A DNA stretch of 64,000 nt from assembly GCF_947497915.1 (NCBI RefSeq), contig NZ_CANMIJ010000001.1:1423611-1487610 (forward strand). The letters run 5' to 3'. The position numbers and the translations under genes were made by a program. Origin of the DNA: an uncultured Erythrobacter sp. GTDB taxonomy: Bacteria; Pseudomonadota; Alphaproteobacteria; Sphingomonadales; Sphingomonadaceae. The notes under the pieces are model-generated. The model was given only the letters and a program-made list of their open reading frames with translations. It did no database searches and had not been told where the DNA came from. Every line of letters begins with the position of its first letter. Positions within the stretch are counted from its first letter, which is position 1. Below are positions 25,385 through 34,183 of this stretch, piece by piece.

Positions 25385-25920
25385 GGGTGATTGCCGGCGA
25401 ATGGCGCGGACGTAAGCTGTCTGCGCCAAAGGGTGATGCAACGCGCCCGACGTCTGACCGGACGCGCGAGACGCTGTTTTCGATGCTGACAAGCCGCCTC
25501 GGCAGTTTTGACGAACTGCGCATCGCGGATCTTTTTGCCGGATCTGGGGCGCTTGGCATCGAAGCCTTGTCCCGAGGTGCAGCGCATTGCCTATTCGTGG
25601 AACAAGATCGTACGGCGGTGGACGTGATCCGCGCCAACATAACTTCGCTGGATGCCCGCGCGCGCGCCACAATAGAAACGATGTCAGTGATGCATCTGCG
25701 CCCTGCACGCGAGCCCTATGACCTCATCCTGCTCGACCCGCCATACCACACTGGCGCAGGCGCGGTGGCATTGGACCGGCTAAAACGGCACGATTGGATC
25801 GGCCCGGCCACATGGATGGCCGTGGAGACGGCTTTCAACGAAGACGTCAAAGTTGATGGCCTCACGATTGAGACAGAGCGCCGGATCGGCAAAGGCAAGC
25901 TGACCTTACTGCGCCAATGA
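25381..25920 (+). CDS. rsmD: 16S rRNA (guanine966-N2)-methyltransferase
   Basis: 179 residues, class I SAM-dependent methyltransferase. The N-terminus MRVIAGEWRGRKLSAPKG and TRPTSDRTRETLF are RsmD signatures; SAM motif I is DLFAGSGALGIEALSRGA; the catalytic DPPY motif is LLDPPYHTGAG. Start ATG overlaps the rluB-like stop (ATGA) and both act on rRNA. Downstream is a convergent gene 58 bases away. Confidence 0.95.
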   Translation: MRVIAGEWRGRKLSAPKGDATRPTSDRTRETLFSMLTSRLGSFDELRIADLFAGSGALGIEALSRGAAHCLFVEQDRTAVDVIRANITSLDARARATIETMSVMHLRPAREPYDLILLDPPYHTGAGAVALDRLKRHDWIGPATWMAVETAFNEDVKVDGLTIETERRIGKGKLTLLRQ

Positions 25921-25978
25921 CACAAGGCAGTAGGCGGGACGGCGATGCCCCTACCGATCCAGACGTCCGTTGGCGGGT

Positions 25979-26356
25979 TTAGTTAGTCCCGCCTTCCTCA
26001 GCCGAGCGTTCCTCAATCATTTGCCACGCAGATTCGCGTTCGGGGCCGGTCATCGCCGTCAGCGCGATCTTGTCCTGATCGGATAGCTTCCAGAACAGCT
26101 TTTGCTGAGCCGGCGATAGCGTCCAGTAATATGTCTTGGTCTCGACCGGCCATGCATCATAGGCAAACTGCTGATCAGGCGCCCAGCCATCATATTCGGC
26201 GCGTTGTTCCGCCGTCAGATCGCCCGGCGCCGATGATGTTGGCGCAACGTCATCAATAGGCGCAGTGCCGGTGTCCTGCGCAGTGGCAGGGGCGGCCATT
26301 ACGACCCCGACAGTAACCAGCGCAACGCCGGTAAGGTAGATGTGTGATTTTCGCAT
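25979..26356 (-). CDS. Small secreted protein of six 11-residue repeats
   Basis: 125 residues. A signal peptide (LTGVALVTVGVVMAAPATAQ, cleavage near residue 27) is followed by an acidic linker and, from residue 48 to 113, six back-to-back 11-residue units: TAEQRAEYDGW, APDQQFAYDAW, PVETKTYYWTL, SPAQQKLFWKL, SDQDKIALTAM, TGPERESAWQM. Each begins with a helix-cap-like residue and ends with a large hydrophobic one. The C-terminus is acidic. I know no function; an 11-residue period suggests an extended amphipathic helix or a stack of short helices. AAGGAGT lies six bases before the ATG. Convergent with rsmD, divergent from uvrD. Confidence 0.8.
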   Translation of the reverse strand: MRKSHIYLTGVALVTVGVVMAAPATAQDTGTAPIDDVAPTSSAPGDLTAEQRAEYDGWAPDQQFAYDAWPVETKTYYWTLSPAQQKLFWKLSDQDKIALTAMTGPERESAWQMIEERSAEEGGTN

Positions 26357-26610
26357 GGGATACTCCTTAAGATTGGTCCCAAGCGTTTACGAACGCGGCC
26401 CGAATGCTCGGATGCCCGATGAGATGTTCCCCTCTGTTCGAGCAATTTTGATATGCACGAGGCCGGGCCCCATTTCTATAGCACGGCGCGGCGCGCACCC
26501 TTCCCCGCGCACGGGCCAGCGAGATGCGTGGCCGAAACGGGTTGGAGCGAAAGTCGTGCGCTTTTGTGAATGGGCATAGGCAATTTACAGCTCTTGCAGG
26601 CATTGAAATC
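26357..26610. other. Intergenic region upstream of uvrD
   Basis: A stretch of about 250 bases between two divergent genes. Short frames on both strands show no coding character. Apart from the promoter of the small repeat protein, expected near its start, I see nothing definable until the SOS box at 26611. Confidence 0.5.
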
Positions 26611-26625
26611 GTTCTCTACCTGTTC
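26611..26625 (+). promoter_or_regulatory. Putative LexA (SOS) box upstream of uvrD
   Basis: GTTCTCTACCTGTTC is an exact match to the alphaproteobacterial LexA consensus GTTC-N7-GTTC. It ends eleven bases before the uvrD ATG, so bound LexA would block initiation or elongation. The same motif type stands upstream of recA at 44965-44979. Confidence 0.75.
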
Positions 26626-26636
26626 ACGCCTATTTT

Positions 26637-28943
26637 ATGTCTGACATTGCCCCTTCCCCGCCGCGCGATAATGCTCCTGTCCCTGCCTATGCGCAGATGC
26701 TGAACGCGCCTCAGCGCGATGCTGTGCTTACGACAGAAGGCCCCGTTTTGATGCTGGCTGGGGCTGGCACGGGAAAGACGGCTGCGCTCACCGCGCGGCT
26801 TGCGCATTTGGTCGCAACACGCCGCGCCTATCCAAGTCAGATCCTGTGCGTGACCTTCACCAACAAAGCCGCGCGCGAAATGCGGGAACGGGTTGCAGGC
26901 CACCTCGGCCCCAGCTCCGAAGGCATACCGTGGCTTGGCACTTTTCATTCGATTTGCGCCAAAATGCTACGCCGCCATGCCGAACTGGTGGGCCTGCAAA
27001 GCAATTACACGATCATCGACACCGATGATCAACTGCGCCTGCTGAAACAGCTCATTTCGACCAATGAATTGGATGAGAAGCGTTGGCCTGCGCGGCAACT
27101 GGCAGGGTTGATTGACCGCTGGAAGAACCGTGGGCTGAACCCCGATGACCTCGATGCCACCGAAAGCGAAGCCTACGCCAATGGCCGCGGGCAAGAGATG
27201 TACCGGCTATATCAGGATCGGATGAAGTCTCTGAACGCCTGCGATTTCGGCGATCTGATGCTGCATATCCTGAACATTTTCCGCAAGCACACTGACGTGC
27301 TGCAGGATTATCAGCGCCGCTATAAATACATCCTTGTCGATGAATATCAGGATACCAACGCGGTTCAGTATCTCTGGCTGCGCCTGCTCGCACAGAGCCA
27401 CAAGAATATCTGCGTGGTCGGCGATGATGACCAATCGATCTATTCGTGGCGCGGGGCGGAAGTTGCCAATATCCTGCGTTTTGAAAAGGATTTTCCCGGC
27501 GCGCATGTCGTCAGGCTGGAGCAGAATTACCGTTCAACCCCGCAAATTCTTGGCGCGGCATCGGGCCTGATCCGGGCCAACTCGGAACGGCACGAAAAGA
27601 CGCTTTGGACAGAGGCAAATGGCGGCGACAAAGTCAAAGTCATCGGCGTGTGGGACGCACCCGAAGAAGCACGGCGGGTCGGCGAGGATATTGAGCGGTT
27701 GGAAGCCGAAGGCGCGAGCCTTGATACCGTCGCCATTCTGGTGCGCGCGCAATATCAAACCCGCGAATTTGAAGACCGCTTTATCCAGATTGGCGTGAAT
27801 TACAGGATCATTGGCGGCTTCCGTTTTTACGAGCGCGCAGAAATCCGCGATGCGCTCGCCTATCTGCGCGTCATCGCGCAGCCACAGGATGATCTCGCTT
27901 TTGAGCGTATCTATAATCAGCCGAAACGCGGGCTCGGCGCGAAGACGCTGGAAAAAATGCACCAACATGCGCGGCGCACCAATATGCCACTTGCCGCCGC
28001 CTCGCTTGAACTGGCGGATAGTGACGAGCTACCCAAACGCGCGGCCAATACAATCGGCGATCTGATGAGGCACTTCCTTTCATGGCGCGAAGCGGCCGAG
28101 ACGATGACACCGTCCGACCTGATCCGGCTGGTGTTGGACGAAACTGGTTATAACGACATGCTGGCCAATGATCGCAGTCCCGAAAGCGCGGGCCGCGCGG
28201 AAAACCTCTCAGAACTCGCCCGCGCGATGGAGGAATACGAGACGCTCGGCGATTTCCTCGAACATGTCAGCCTAGTCATGGACAATGATCGCGGCGCGGA
28301 TGAAGAAACCGTCACGATCATGACGATCCACGCGGCAAAGGGCCTCGAATTCGACAATGTGTTCTGCGTCGGCTGGGAAGAAGGCGTGTTTCCGTCCCAG
28401 CGCGCCATCGACGAAGGCGGGCTCGCCAGCCTCGAAGAGGAACGCCGCCTTGCCTATGTCGCGATTACACGCGCCAAACGCCGCTGCACGATCCTGCACG
28501 CGGCCAATCGGCGCATTTACGGCCAATGGACAAGCTCAATCCCGTCACGCTTTATCGAGGAATTGCCGGAAGAGTTCATCGACCAAGAAACGACGATGAC
28601 AGGCGGCGCATCCCTATGGCGCGCGAATTGGAGCGAAAGCGATGATCCCTTCGCGCATGTCGCACGGGACAGGCCGGAACGCGCGCAAACACGCGGCCCG
28701 GGATGGAAACGGGCAATCTCCAGCGGATACGAGACCAAGCAAGCCAATGTGCGCGAACCGGGGCGTTCCGCCGCAAGCTTCGCTGCGAAACCGCGCAGCG
28801 ACATCGCCATCGGCGCGATGGTGCATCACGACAAATTCGGCACTGGCTGCGTCACCGATCAGGAAGGCAACAAGCTGGAGATCGAGTTCGAAGAGCACGG
28901 CACGAAACGCGTGATCGATAGCTTTGTGAAGGTGGTTGGTTGA
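26637..28943 (+). CDS. uvrD: ATP-dependent DNA helicase UvrD/PcrA
   Basis: Superfamily 1A 3'-5' helicase for nucleotide excision and mismatch repair. 768 residues with the full motif set: Walker A AGAGTGKTAALTARL, TFTNKAAREMRER, LVDEYQDTNAVQY, GDDDQSIYSWRGA, EQNYRST, MTIHAAKGLEF and VAITRAKRR. The C-terminal part after about residue 640 is linker followed by a small Tudor-like domain (VHHDKFGTGCVTDQEGNKLE) as in PcrA. No ribosome site is visible between the SOS box and the ATG, so the mRNA may be leaderless or nearly so. Expression is probably damage-inducible. Confidence 0.96.
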   Translation: MSDIAPSPPRDNAPVPAYAQMLNAPQRDAVLTTEGPVLMLAGAGTGKTAALTARLAHLVATRRAYPSQILCVTFTNKAAREMRERVAGHLGPSSEGIPWLGTFHSICAKMLRRHAELVGLQSNYTIIDTDDQLRLLKQLISTNELDEKRWPARQLAGLIDRWKNRGLNPDDLDATESEAYANGRGQEMYRLYQDRMKSLNACDFGDLMLHILNIFRKHTDVLQDYQRRYKYILVDEYQDTNAVQYLWLRLLAQSHKNICVVGDDDQSIYSWRGAEVANILRFEKDFPGAHVVRLEQNYRSTPQILGAASGLIRANSERHEKTLWTEANGGDKVKVIGVWDAPEEARRVGEDIERLEAEGASLDTVAILVRAQYQTREFEDRFIQIGVNYRIIGGFRFYERAEIRDALAYLRVIAQPQDDLAFERIYNQPKRGLGAKTLEKMHQHARRTNMPLAAASLELADSDELPKRAANTIGDLMRHFLSWREAAETMTPSDLIRLVLDETGYNDMLANDRSPESAGRAENLSELARAMEEYETLGDFLEHVSLVMDNDRGADEETVTIMTIHAAKGLEFDNVFCVGWEEGVFPSQRAIDEGGLASLEEERRLAYVAITRAKRRCTILHAANRRIYGQWTSSIPSRFIEELPEEFIDQETTMTGGASLWRANWSESDDPFAHVARDRPERAQTRGPGWKRAISSGYETKQANVREPGRSAASFAAKPRSDIAIGAMVHHDKFGTGCVTDQEGNKLEIEFEEHGTKRVIDSFVKVVG

Positions 28944-29114
28944 GGCATGGCCTGAAGGGCACGTTCCTACACCAAAGTCAAAAAGTAAGCCGCTGATTAT
29001 TATCTGCAATTTTTGGACAATGTGTACGGCGTGTCATCGCAGAAATCGTAGCAATAATTAACTTCGATCCGCGTAAGCCTCTTACCTGCGCAATCCGCGC
29101 GAGGAGACTTCATT

Positions 29115-29288
29115 ATGAAATTCGTTCAACTCGACTCGCGGGGCGGAAATTATCTGGTTGTGGCGCAAAACATTGCATGGCTGCGCACCGGAGAGAACGG
29201 GCAAACGAATGTCGGCATGGTCGGCGGATCGCCGCTTTTGGTGACAGGATCTATCGAAGAAGTCGCCGCCAAAATCATGGGCGAGTAA
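29115..29288 (+). CDS. 57-residue conserved-looking small protein
   Basis: A short gene with a strong ribosome site (GAGGAG eight bases before ATG 29115) and a clean stop at 29286-29288. Sequence begins MKFVQLDSRGGNYLVVAQNI and ends GSIEEVAAKIMGE. The layout, a short beta-sheet segment with a turn followed by SxEEVAxKI, recalls FlbD-like and related small beta proteins, but this is only a pattern resemblance. No transmembrane or signal segment. It lies between uvrD and the convergent DEAD-box helicase, 171 bases after uvrD, so it probably has its own promoter. Confidence 0.7.
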   Translation: MKFVQLDSRGGNYLVVAQNIAWLRTGENGQTNVGMVGGSPLLVTGSIEEVAAKIMGE

Positions 29289-29294
29289 TCGGGA

Positions 29295-30755
29295 TTACTC
29301 CTTAAATCCGAAATCCAGAAATCCTGGCTTTGGGCCATTCCATTCGCCCGGCGCAAAAGGCTCATCATCGTGATCGCGGCGACGGCCCCGGCCTTTCGGC
29401 TTTGGATCGCCTTCGGGTTTGGCTTCACGCTCGGGCTTCTCGTCGGAGCGATCTTTGCGCGCGCTTCGCTCACGCTTCGGCTTTTGCGGAGCCTCGTCCT
29501 GCGTCGCTTCTCTTGCGGCTTCTTTTGGAGCGTCTTGCGTATCATCCGGCTTCCGGCGGCGACCGCGAGGTTTCTTTTCCTCTGCAGGTTTTTCGTCGCG
29601 TTGCGACTTGGATGATCCGTCTTTCAGTTCAACACGGACATCGTCTTTGCCAAACACGTCGATCTTGTTCTTTGTCAGCTTCTCGACATTGTCGATGGCT
29701 TCGGCATCGGCTTTGGTCACGAATGTGAACGCACGGCCTTTGGCCCCAGCGCGGCCCGTGCGGCCAATGCGGTGAACGTAATCATCGGGATGCCACGGCG
29801 TGTCATAGTTGAAGACGTGACTTACGCCTTTGATATCGAGGCCGCGCGCGGCAACGTCTGATGCGACGAGAATGTTGATATCGCCTGACTTGAACCGTTC
29901 CAGTTCTTTCTGGCGGGTGGATTGATCAATATCGCCGTGAATCTCGCCCGACTTAAAGCCATTGCGCTGCAGAGACTTGTTAAGCTCGCGCACGGTTGTC
30001 TTCTTATTGGAAAACACAATCGCAGTTTCGACATGATCGTTGTTAAGCAGCCATTCCAACGTGTCACGCTTCTTGCGCTGTTCCACATTGATTTTGAACG
30101 CAGTGATATCCTTGTTCGTCGTTGCGGCCCGCGTCGTTTCGATACGCTTCGGATTGCTCATGAATTTCTTCGCAAGCTTCTCAATCGGCGCAGGCATTGT
30201 GGCCGAGAACAGCATGGTCTGACGGTTCTCAGGCAGCTTGTCGCAGATAAATTCGATATCCGGGATAAAGCCCATATCGAGCATCCGGTCAGCTTCGTCG
30301 ATCACGAGAAGTTCGCAGCCGTTGAGCAGGATTTTGCCCCGCTCAAACAGGTCCATCAGGCGGCCCGGCGTCGCGATCAGAACGTCCACGCCTTCGTTCA
30401 GCGTCTTAAGCTGATCACCCATTTGAACACCGCCGATAAGCAGCGCCATTTTAAGATCGTGGTTCTTGCCGTACTTCTCGAAGTTCTCGGCAACCTGCGC
30501 AGCCAATTCGCGCGTCGGCTCTAGAATGAGCGAGCGCGGCATCAGTGCGCGGCGACGGCCAGAGGCCATCACATCGATCATCGGCAGGACGAAGCTGGCG
30601 GTTTTACCCGTGCCCGTTTGGGCGATGCCGATCAGATCCTTCATCATGAGGATAGTCGGGATGGCTTCTGCCTGGATGGCCGTCGGCTCAGTATAGCCAG
30701 CGTCATCGACAGCTTTGAGCAATTCAGGCGAAAGGCCGAGATCGGCGAATGTCAT
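29295..30755 (-). CDS. rhlE: DEAD-box ATP-dependent RNA helicase (RhlE type)
   Basis: About 486 residues. All core motifs are present: Q motif near FADLGLSPELL, AQTGTGKT, PTRELA, VIDEADRML, SAT, VASDVAARGLD and HRIGRTGRAG. After about residue 380 the protein becomes a long charged, Lys/Arg/Glu/Asp-rich low-complexity tail with RGRRR patches, likely to bind RNA non-specifically. Such helicases act in ribosome assembly, RNA decay or cold adaptation. The ATG at 30753-30755 (MTFADLG) is chosen over a TTG three codons upstream; neither has a good ribosome site. Convergent with the 57-residue gene, with only six bases between stops. Confidence 0.92.
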   Translation of the reverse strand: MTFADLGLSPELLKAVDDAGYTEPTAIQAEAIPTILMMKDLIGIAQTGTGKTASFVLPMIDVMASGRRRALMPRSLILEPTRELAAQVAENFEKYGKNHDLKMALLIGGVQMGDQLKTLNEGVDVLIATPGRLMDLFERGKILLNGCELLVIDEADRMLDMGFIPDIEFICDKLPENRQTMLFSATMPAPIEKLAKKFMSNPKRIETTRAATTNKDITAFKINVEQRKKRDTLEWLLNNDHVETAIVFSNKKTTVRELNKSLQRNGFKSGEIHGDIDQSTRQKELERFKSGDINILVASDVAARGLDIKGVSHVFNYDTPWHPDDYVHRIGRTGRAGAKGRAFTFVTKADAEAIDNVEKLTKNKIDVFGKDDVRVELKDGSSKSQRDEKPAEEKKPRGRRRKPDDTQDAPKEAAREATQDEAPQKPKRERSARKDRSDEKPEREAKPEGDPKPKGRGRRRDHDDEPFAPGEWNGPKPGFLDFGFKE

Positions 30756-30919
30756 GCGTTTCAATATGTCCGGATAAAGCGGCGATTTCGCCGTCTGAAA
30801 AAAATGCGCTGTTCACTAGGTAATGCAATACCGCCCGAACAGGCCCCGCGCCTCTGCGGAAAATCGTGTGAAAAGTCAAGAAATGCGCCGCGTTGAACCG
30901 GCACGAAGCAACGCGAAGC

Positions 30920-31537
30920 CTACGCCTCTACTGCCACAAGCTGACGCATGCGTTCGACTTCGCACTTTGCGCCGCTGCGCGACTGGAGTTTATCACGGTC
31001 AACGCACAGCTTTCCGTCCTCGTTTTTCTCAACGTAGAACCCGGAATAGAAATCCCGCGCACGGCATGCTTTTTCAAGGTTGGCCGAGATGATTTTGGAA
31101 TCGCGCATGAATAGCAATAGGCGGTTGCCGCTGCCGGTTTGCACGCCGGCGATGCCGTTGACGGGTACACATTTGCCCATCTTGCGTTCTTCGTATTTCA
31201 CATTGAGCCCCTGACGCGGAAGGTCCGCGACAAGGCTGTTGCGATTTTGCTGCCGCGCGGGCGCAATGCGCAGAATTACGCGGCGCTGGATGCGGATTTG
31301 ACGCAGCACTTGGCCGCCGCGAAACGCATCAAGCGGCGCGACCGCTGTCAGTTGAACTGGATAAGGCGGCGCAAGCAGAACGCCCTTATGCGAAGCTCTA
31401 CGGTCATCACCAAGCTCGGCAGCCACAGGATCATCGCCCGCCTGAACCAACGCCGTGCCAGCCGCCAACTCGCTGCTCTGCCCCATAAACGGGATCAGAA
31501 ACGCCAACGGCGTTGCAAGGGCGAAAAGGCTAGGCAT
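30920..31537 (-). CDS. Unknown exported protein with C-terminal Cys cluster
   Basis: 205 residues, not recognised. A hydrophobic N-terminus (SLFALATPLAFLIPFMGQ) looks like a signal peptide or anchor. The middle is Arg-rich (RGGQVLRQIRIQRRVILRIAP), and the C-terminal part holds four Cys (GKCVPVNG, EKACRARDF, GKLCVDRD, AKCEVERM), evenly placed as if for two disulfides in an oxidising compartment. A moderate start site only. It is divergent from the FAD oxidase gene with a 141-base gap, and convergent-tail to none. Weakly supported as a real gene by its length, signal and position between annotated genes. Confidence 0.65.
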   Translation of the reverse strand: MPSLFALATPLAFLIPFMGQSSELAAGTALVQAGDDPVAAELGDDRRASHKGVLLAPPYPVQLTAVAPLDAFRGGQVLRQIRIQRRVILRIAPARQQNRNSLVADLPRQGLNVKYEERKMGKCVPVNGIAGVQTGSGNRLLLFMRDSKIISANLEKACRARDFYSGFYVEKNEDGKLCVDRDKLQSRSGAKCEVERMRQLVAVEA

Positions 31538-31678
31538 AGGTTGGAAGTTGTCTCCGATAATCCGTCACGTTGGGGGCGGTGTTTACCGCGGAGGATTGAA
31601 CCTTGGCTTAACTGATGCCGCAAACAACGAGAATCACCTAGCACTATCGCGCAAAGCTGTGACATAGAGTCCACAATT

Positions 31679-33124
31679 ATGAGCACATTATCGCCCTCTT
31701 CCGCTTTTCTCGATGAAGCGTCCACGCTTTTGGGGCCGAAAGGTCTTACGACAGACCCGGACGCGCTAATCCCGTGGCTGACCGATTGGCGCGGTCGGTA
31801 TTCAGGGCGTGCGGCGGCGCTGGCATCGCCGGCCTCTACGTCGGAAGTTTCCGCGCTCCTGAAACTTTGCGCGAAACACCGCGTCCCGATTGTTCCGCAA
31901 GGCGGCAATAGCGGGATGGCAGGCGGGGCAACGCCCGATGAAAGCGGCGGAGCCATCATCCTGTCGCTGCGCCGCATGGACGCCATTCGCGCGTTCGATC
32001 CAGATGCGGGCCAATGCGTGTGCGAGGCAGGAGTAATCTTGCAGACCCTGCATGAGGCGGCCGAGGCCAGCGATATGCGTTTCCCGCTTACCCTTGGCGG
32101 GAAAGGATCGGCCACGATTGGCGGCCTGGTATCGACCAATGCGGGCGGTACCCAGGTGTTACGCCACGGAACGATGCGGGCGCAGGTGCTCGGGATCGAA
32201 GCCGTACTCGCCGATGGCAGCATTTTCGATAGCCTCACCGTGCTTAAAAAAGACAATCGCGGCTTTGATCTCAAACAATTGCTGATCGGGTCAGAGGGTA
32301 CACTGGGCATTGTTACAGCGGTTACATTGCGGCTGCTTCCCGCCGCGAGAGCGCGCGCGACCGCGTGGGTTGGATTGCCAACCATCAGCGGGGCAAGAAC
32401 GCTATTGCGCCACGTAGACCGCAGCATGGGAGACGCGCTTGAAGGGTTTGAAGTCATCCCTGCGCATTGCCTCGACAGCGTGCTCAACCAGCTGCCCGAC
32501 GCCCGCTCGCCGCTCGCTGATCGGCATGGCTGGAATGCGCTGATTGAGTGCGTAGGAACCGGGGGCGATAGCGCTGATCTGCGCGAAAAGCTTCAAGAAG
32601 TGCTCGGCCAAGCCATGGAAGGCGATCTGCTGGAGGATGCTGTGATAGCCTTGAACGAAACCCAGTCAGAGGCGTTTTGGACATTGCGCGATTCCATCTC
32701 AGCAGCGGAACGTGCACTTGGCCCCGCGATGCAGCACGATATTTCTGTTCCGGTTGAAAAAATGCCCGAATTTATCGACGCGGCGATCCCTGAGATCGAA
32801 GCGGCGTTTCCCGGAGCAACAGGCGTGGCGTTTGGCCACCTTGGCGATGGCAATGTCCATTTGCATATTCTCGCTGCCAAAGGCGCCACACCCGGTGAAT
32901 GGGAAGACGGCGAAGGCAAGCAGATCAGCGCCCGCGTCTACGATCTTGTCACCGATTGGGGCGGATCGATCAGCGCGGAGCACGGCATCGGGCAGATGAA
33001 GGTCGATGAACTTGCGCGCTTGGCCGACCCCGTTAGCCTCGCAATGATGCGCAGCGTCAAGGACGCGCTCGATCCGCAGGGTCTGCTCAATCCGGGCAAG
33101 TTGGTCCCACCTGTTCACGCTTAA
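31679..33124 (+). CDS. FAD-binding oxidoreductase (GlcD / D-2-hydroxyacid dehydrogenase type)
   Basis: 481 residues, vanillyl-alcohol-oxidase fold. The FAD-binding domain has VPQGGNSGMAGGATP and STNAGGTQVLRHG; the C-terminal FAD-oxidase domain ends with FGHLGDGNVHLHI, the AEHGIGQMK motif and DPQGLLNPGKL. Relatives oxidise D-lactate, glycolate or D-2-hydroxyglutarate and feed electrons to the quinone pool or an electron-transfer flavoprotein. The exact substrate is not decidable; no glcE, glcF or etf neighbour is present. The ATG at 31679 has no strong ribosome site. It appears to be a single gene, with a 115-base gap to the SapC-family gene. Confidence 0.92.
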   Translation: MSTLSPSSAFLDEASTLLGPKGLTTDPDALIPWLTDWRGRYSGRAAALASPASTSEVSALLKLCAKHRVPIVPQGGNSGMAGGATPDESGGAIILSLRRMDAIRAFDPDAGQCVCEAGVILQTLHEAAEASDMRFPLTLGGKGSATIGGLVSTNAGGTQVLRHGTMRAQVLGIEAVLADGSIFDSLTVLKKDNRGFDLKQLLIGSEGTLGIVTAVTLRLLPAARARATAWVGLPTISGARTLLRHVDRSMGDALEGFEVIPAHCLDSVLNQLPDARSPLADRHGWNALIECVGTGGDSADLREKLQEVLGQAMEGDLLEDAVIALNETQSEAFWTLRDSISAAERALGPAMQHDISVPVEKMPEFIDAAIPEIEAAFPGATGVAFGHLGDGNVHLHILAAKGATPGEWEDGEGKQISARVYDLVTDWGGSISAEHGIGQMKVDELARLADPVSLAMMRSVKDALDPQGLLNPGKLVPPVHA

Positions 33125-33239
33125 ACGCCCACCGCTTGCACCCAACGCGCGAACCGCCTAAAGCGCCGTGCGAACGGCTCGGGCGACAAGCTTTAGGCCG
33201 GTACACACGACATCAATTATAACTTTCCGGAGACACTCC

Positions 33240-34025
33240 ATGGCCAGCGCGCCGCAGCCACAACTTCCGCTGTTTTACAAAGACTTGCTTCCACTCAACA
33301 GCCGTGACCACGGTGACTGGAAAGTCGGCCCATTCGAAGACGGCAGCTTCCTTGCTGAAACGCATGCGATTCCACTGACCGTTGACGAATTTGTTGATGC
33401 GCAGCGCAACTATCCGATCGTCTTCACCGCCGGTGACAACCCACTGCCAATCGCATTGATGGGTCTGAACGAAGGCGTGAACACTTTTATGGACGAGAAC
33501 GGCAAACTTGAAGCGGGCGTTTATGTCCCTGCTTATGTTCGTCGCTACCCGTTCATCCTCGCCAAGCTTCAGCCGGAAAGCGAAGACATGTCGCTTTGCT
33601 TTGATCCGAGCGCTGGCGTTGTCGGCAAGGACAATGACGGCCAAGAGCTGTTCAAAGACGCTGAGCCGACCGAATACACCACGAACGTGTTGGAATTCTG
33701 CCGCAAATTCGAAGAAGCCGGTCAACGCACCAAGGCGTTCCTTGAAGAGCTTAAGAAACTCGACATCCTGATGGACGGCGAAATCGCCATCACCCGCAGC
33801 GATGCGCCGGACACACCTTTCGTCTATCGCGGTTTCCGCATGGTGGACGAAAACAAGCTTCGCGAATTGCCAGCTGAAACGGTGCACGAATTGAACAAAA
33901 ACGGCATGAATATGCTGATCAACGCTCACATGTTCTCGTTGAACCTGATGCGCAGTGTGTTCGAGCGTCAATCGGCTCAGGGCAAGGTTCCTGCACCTCA
34001 GGCAACTGGCGCTGCGGTGAACTAA
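33240..34025 (+). CDS. SapC family protein
   Basis: 261 residues. Starts at ATG 33240 with CGGAGA seven bases upstream; an upstream in-frame start adds 24 unrelated residues and lacks a site. The family pattern is LPLFYKDLLPLNSRDHGDW, IPLTVDEF, NYPIVFT, VPAYVRRYPF and a helical C-terminus NMLINAHMFSLNLMRSVFER. SapC proteins take their name from an S-layer-related locus and are frequent near TonB receptors in sphingomonads and Caulobacter; the molecular function is unknown. No signal peptide is apparent, so it is likely cytoplasmic. Confidence 0.85.
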   Translation: MASAPQPQLPLFYKDLLPLNSRDHGDWKVGPFEDGSFLAETHAIPLTVDEFVDAQRNYPIVFTAGDNPLPIALMGLNEGVNTFMDENGKLEAGVYVPAYVRRYPFILAKLQPESEDMSLCFDPSAGVVGKDNDGQELFKDAEPTEYTTNVLEFCRKFEEAGQRTKAFLEELKKLDILMDGEIAITRSDAPDTPFVYRGFRMVDENKLRELPAETVHELNKNGMNMLINAHMFSLNLMRSVFERQSAQGKVPAPQATGAAVN

Positions 34026-34062
34026 GCTAAGCTAAAACGACGACAAGAAAATCTGAATTCCG

Positions 34063-34099
34063 TTGCGGCGGGGTGCCTCTTGAAGGCGCTCCGCCGCAA
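34063..34099 (+). terminator. Long hairpin after SapC gene
   Basis: A 15-base stem, TTGCGGCGGGGTGCC with GGCGCTCCGCCGCAA, two G-U pairs, seven-base loop. It starts 37 bases after the SapC gene stop. There is no T-run after it, so it may be a stabilising structure or a Rho-dependent end rather than an intrinsic terminator. Confidence 0.5.
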
Positions 34100-34113
34100 T
34101 CATATCTGGACTA

Positions 34114-34149
34114 TGCAAACGGTGAGTTCCCCCTCATCGACCGTTTGCA
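34114..34149. repeat. Perfect 10-base inverted repeat
   Basis: TGCAAACGGT and ACCGTTTGCA are separated by sixteen bases. It could be a protein-binding palindrome or a hairpin; no neighbouring promoter was defined. Confidence 0.55.
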
Positions 34150-34183
34150 ACTGCGCATGAGCGTAGTTCCTCCCTGAACCTTG

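Noticed and set aside
29283..29300. Bidirectional terminator at the convergent stops
   Set aside because: Loop of two bases and no T-run; listed only as a curiosity.
31495..32487. 330-codon open frame antisense to the FAD oxidase gene
   Set aside because: Low-complexity Ser/Pro/Arg composition typical of an antisense shadow in GC-rich DNA; the plus-strand gene has full family motifs.
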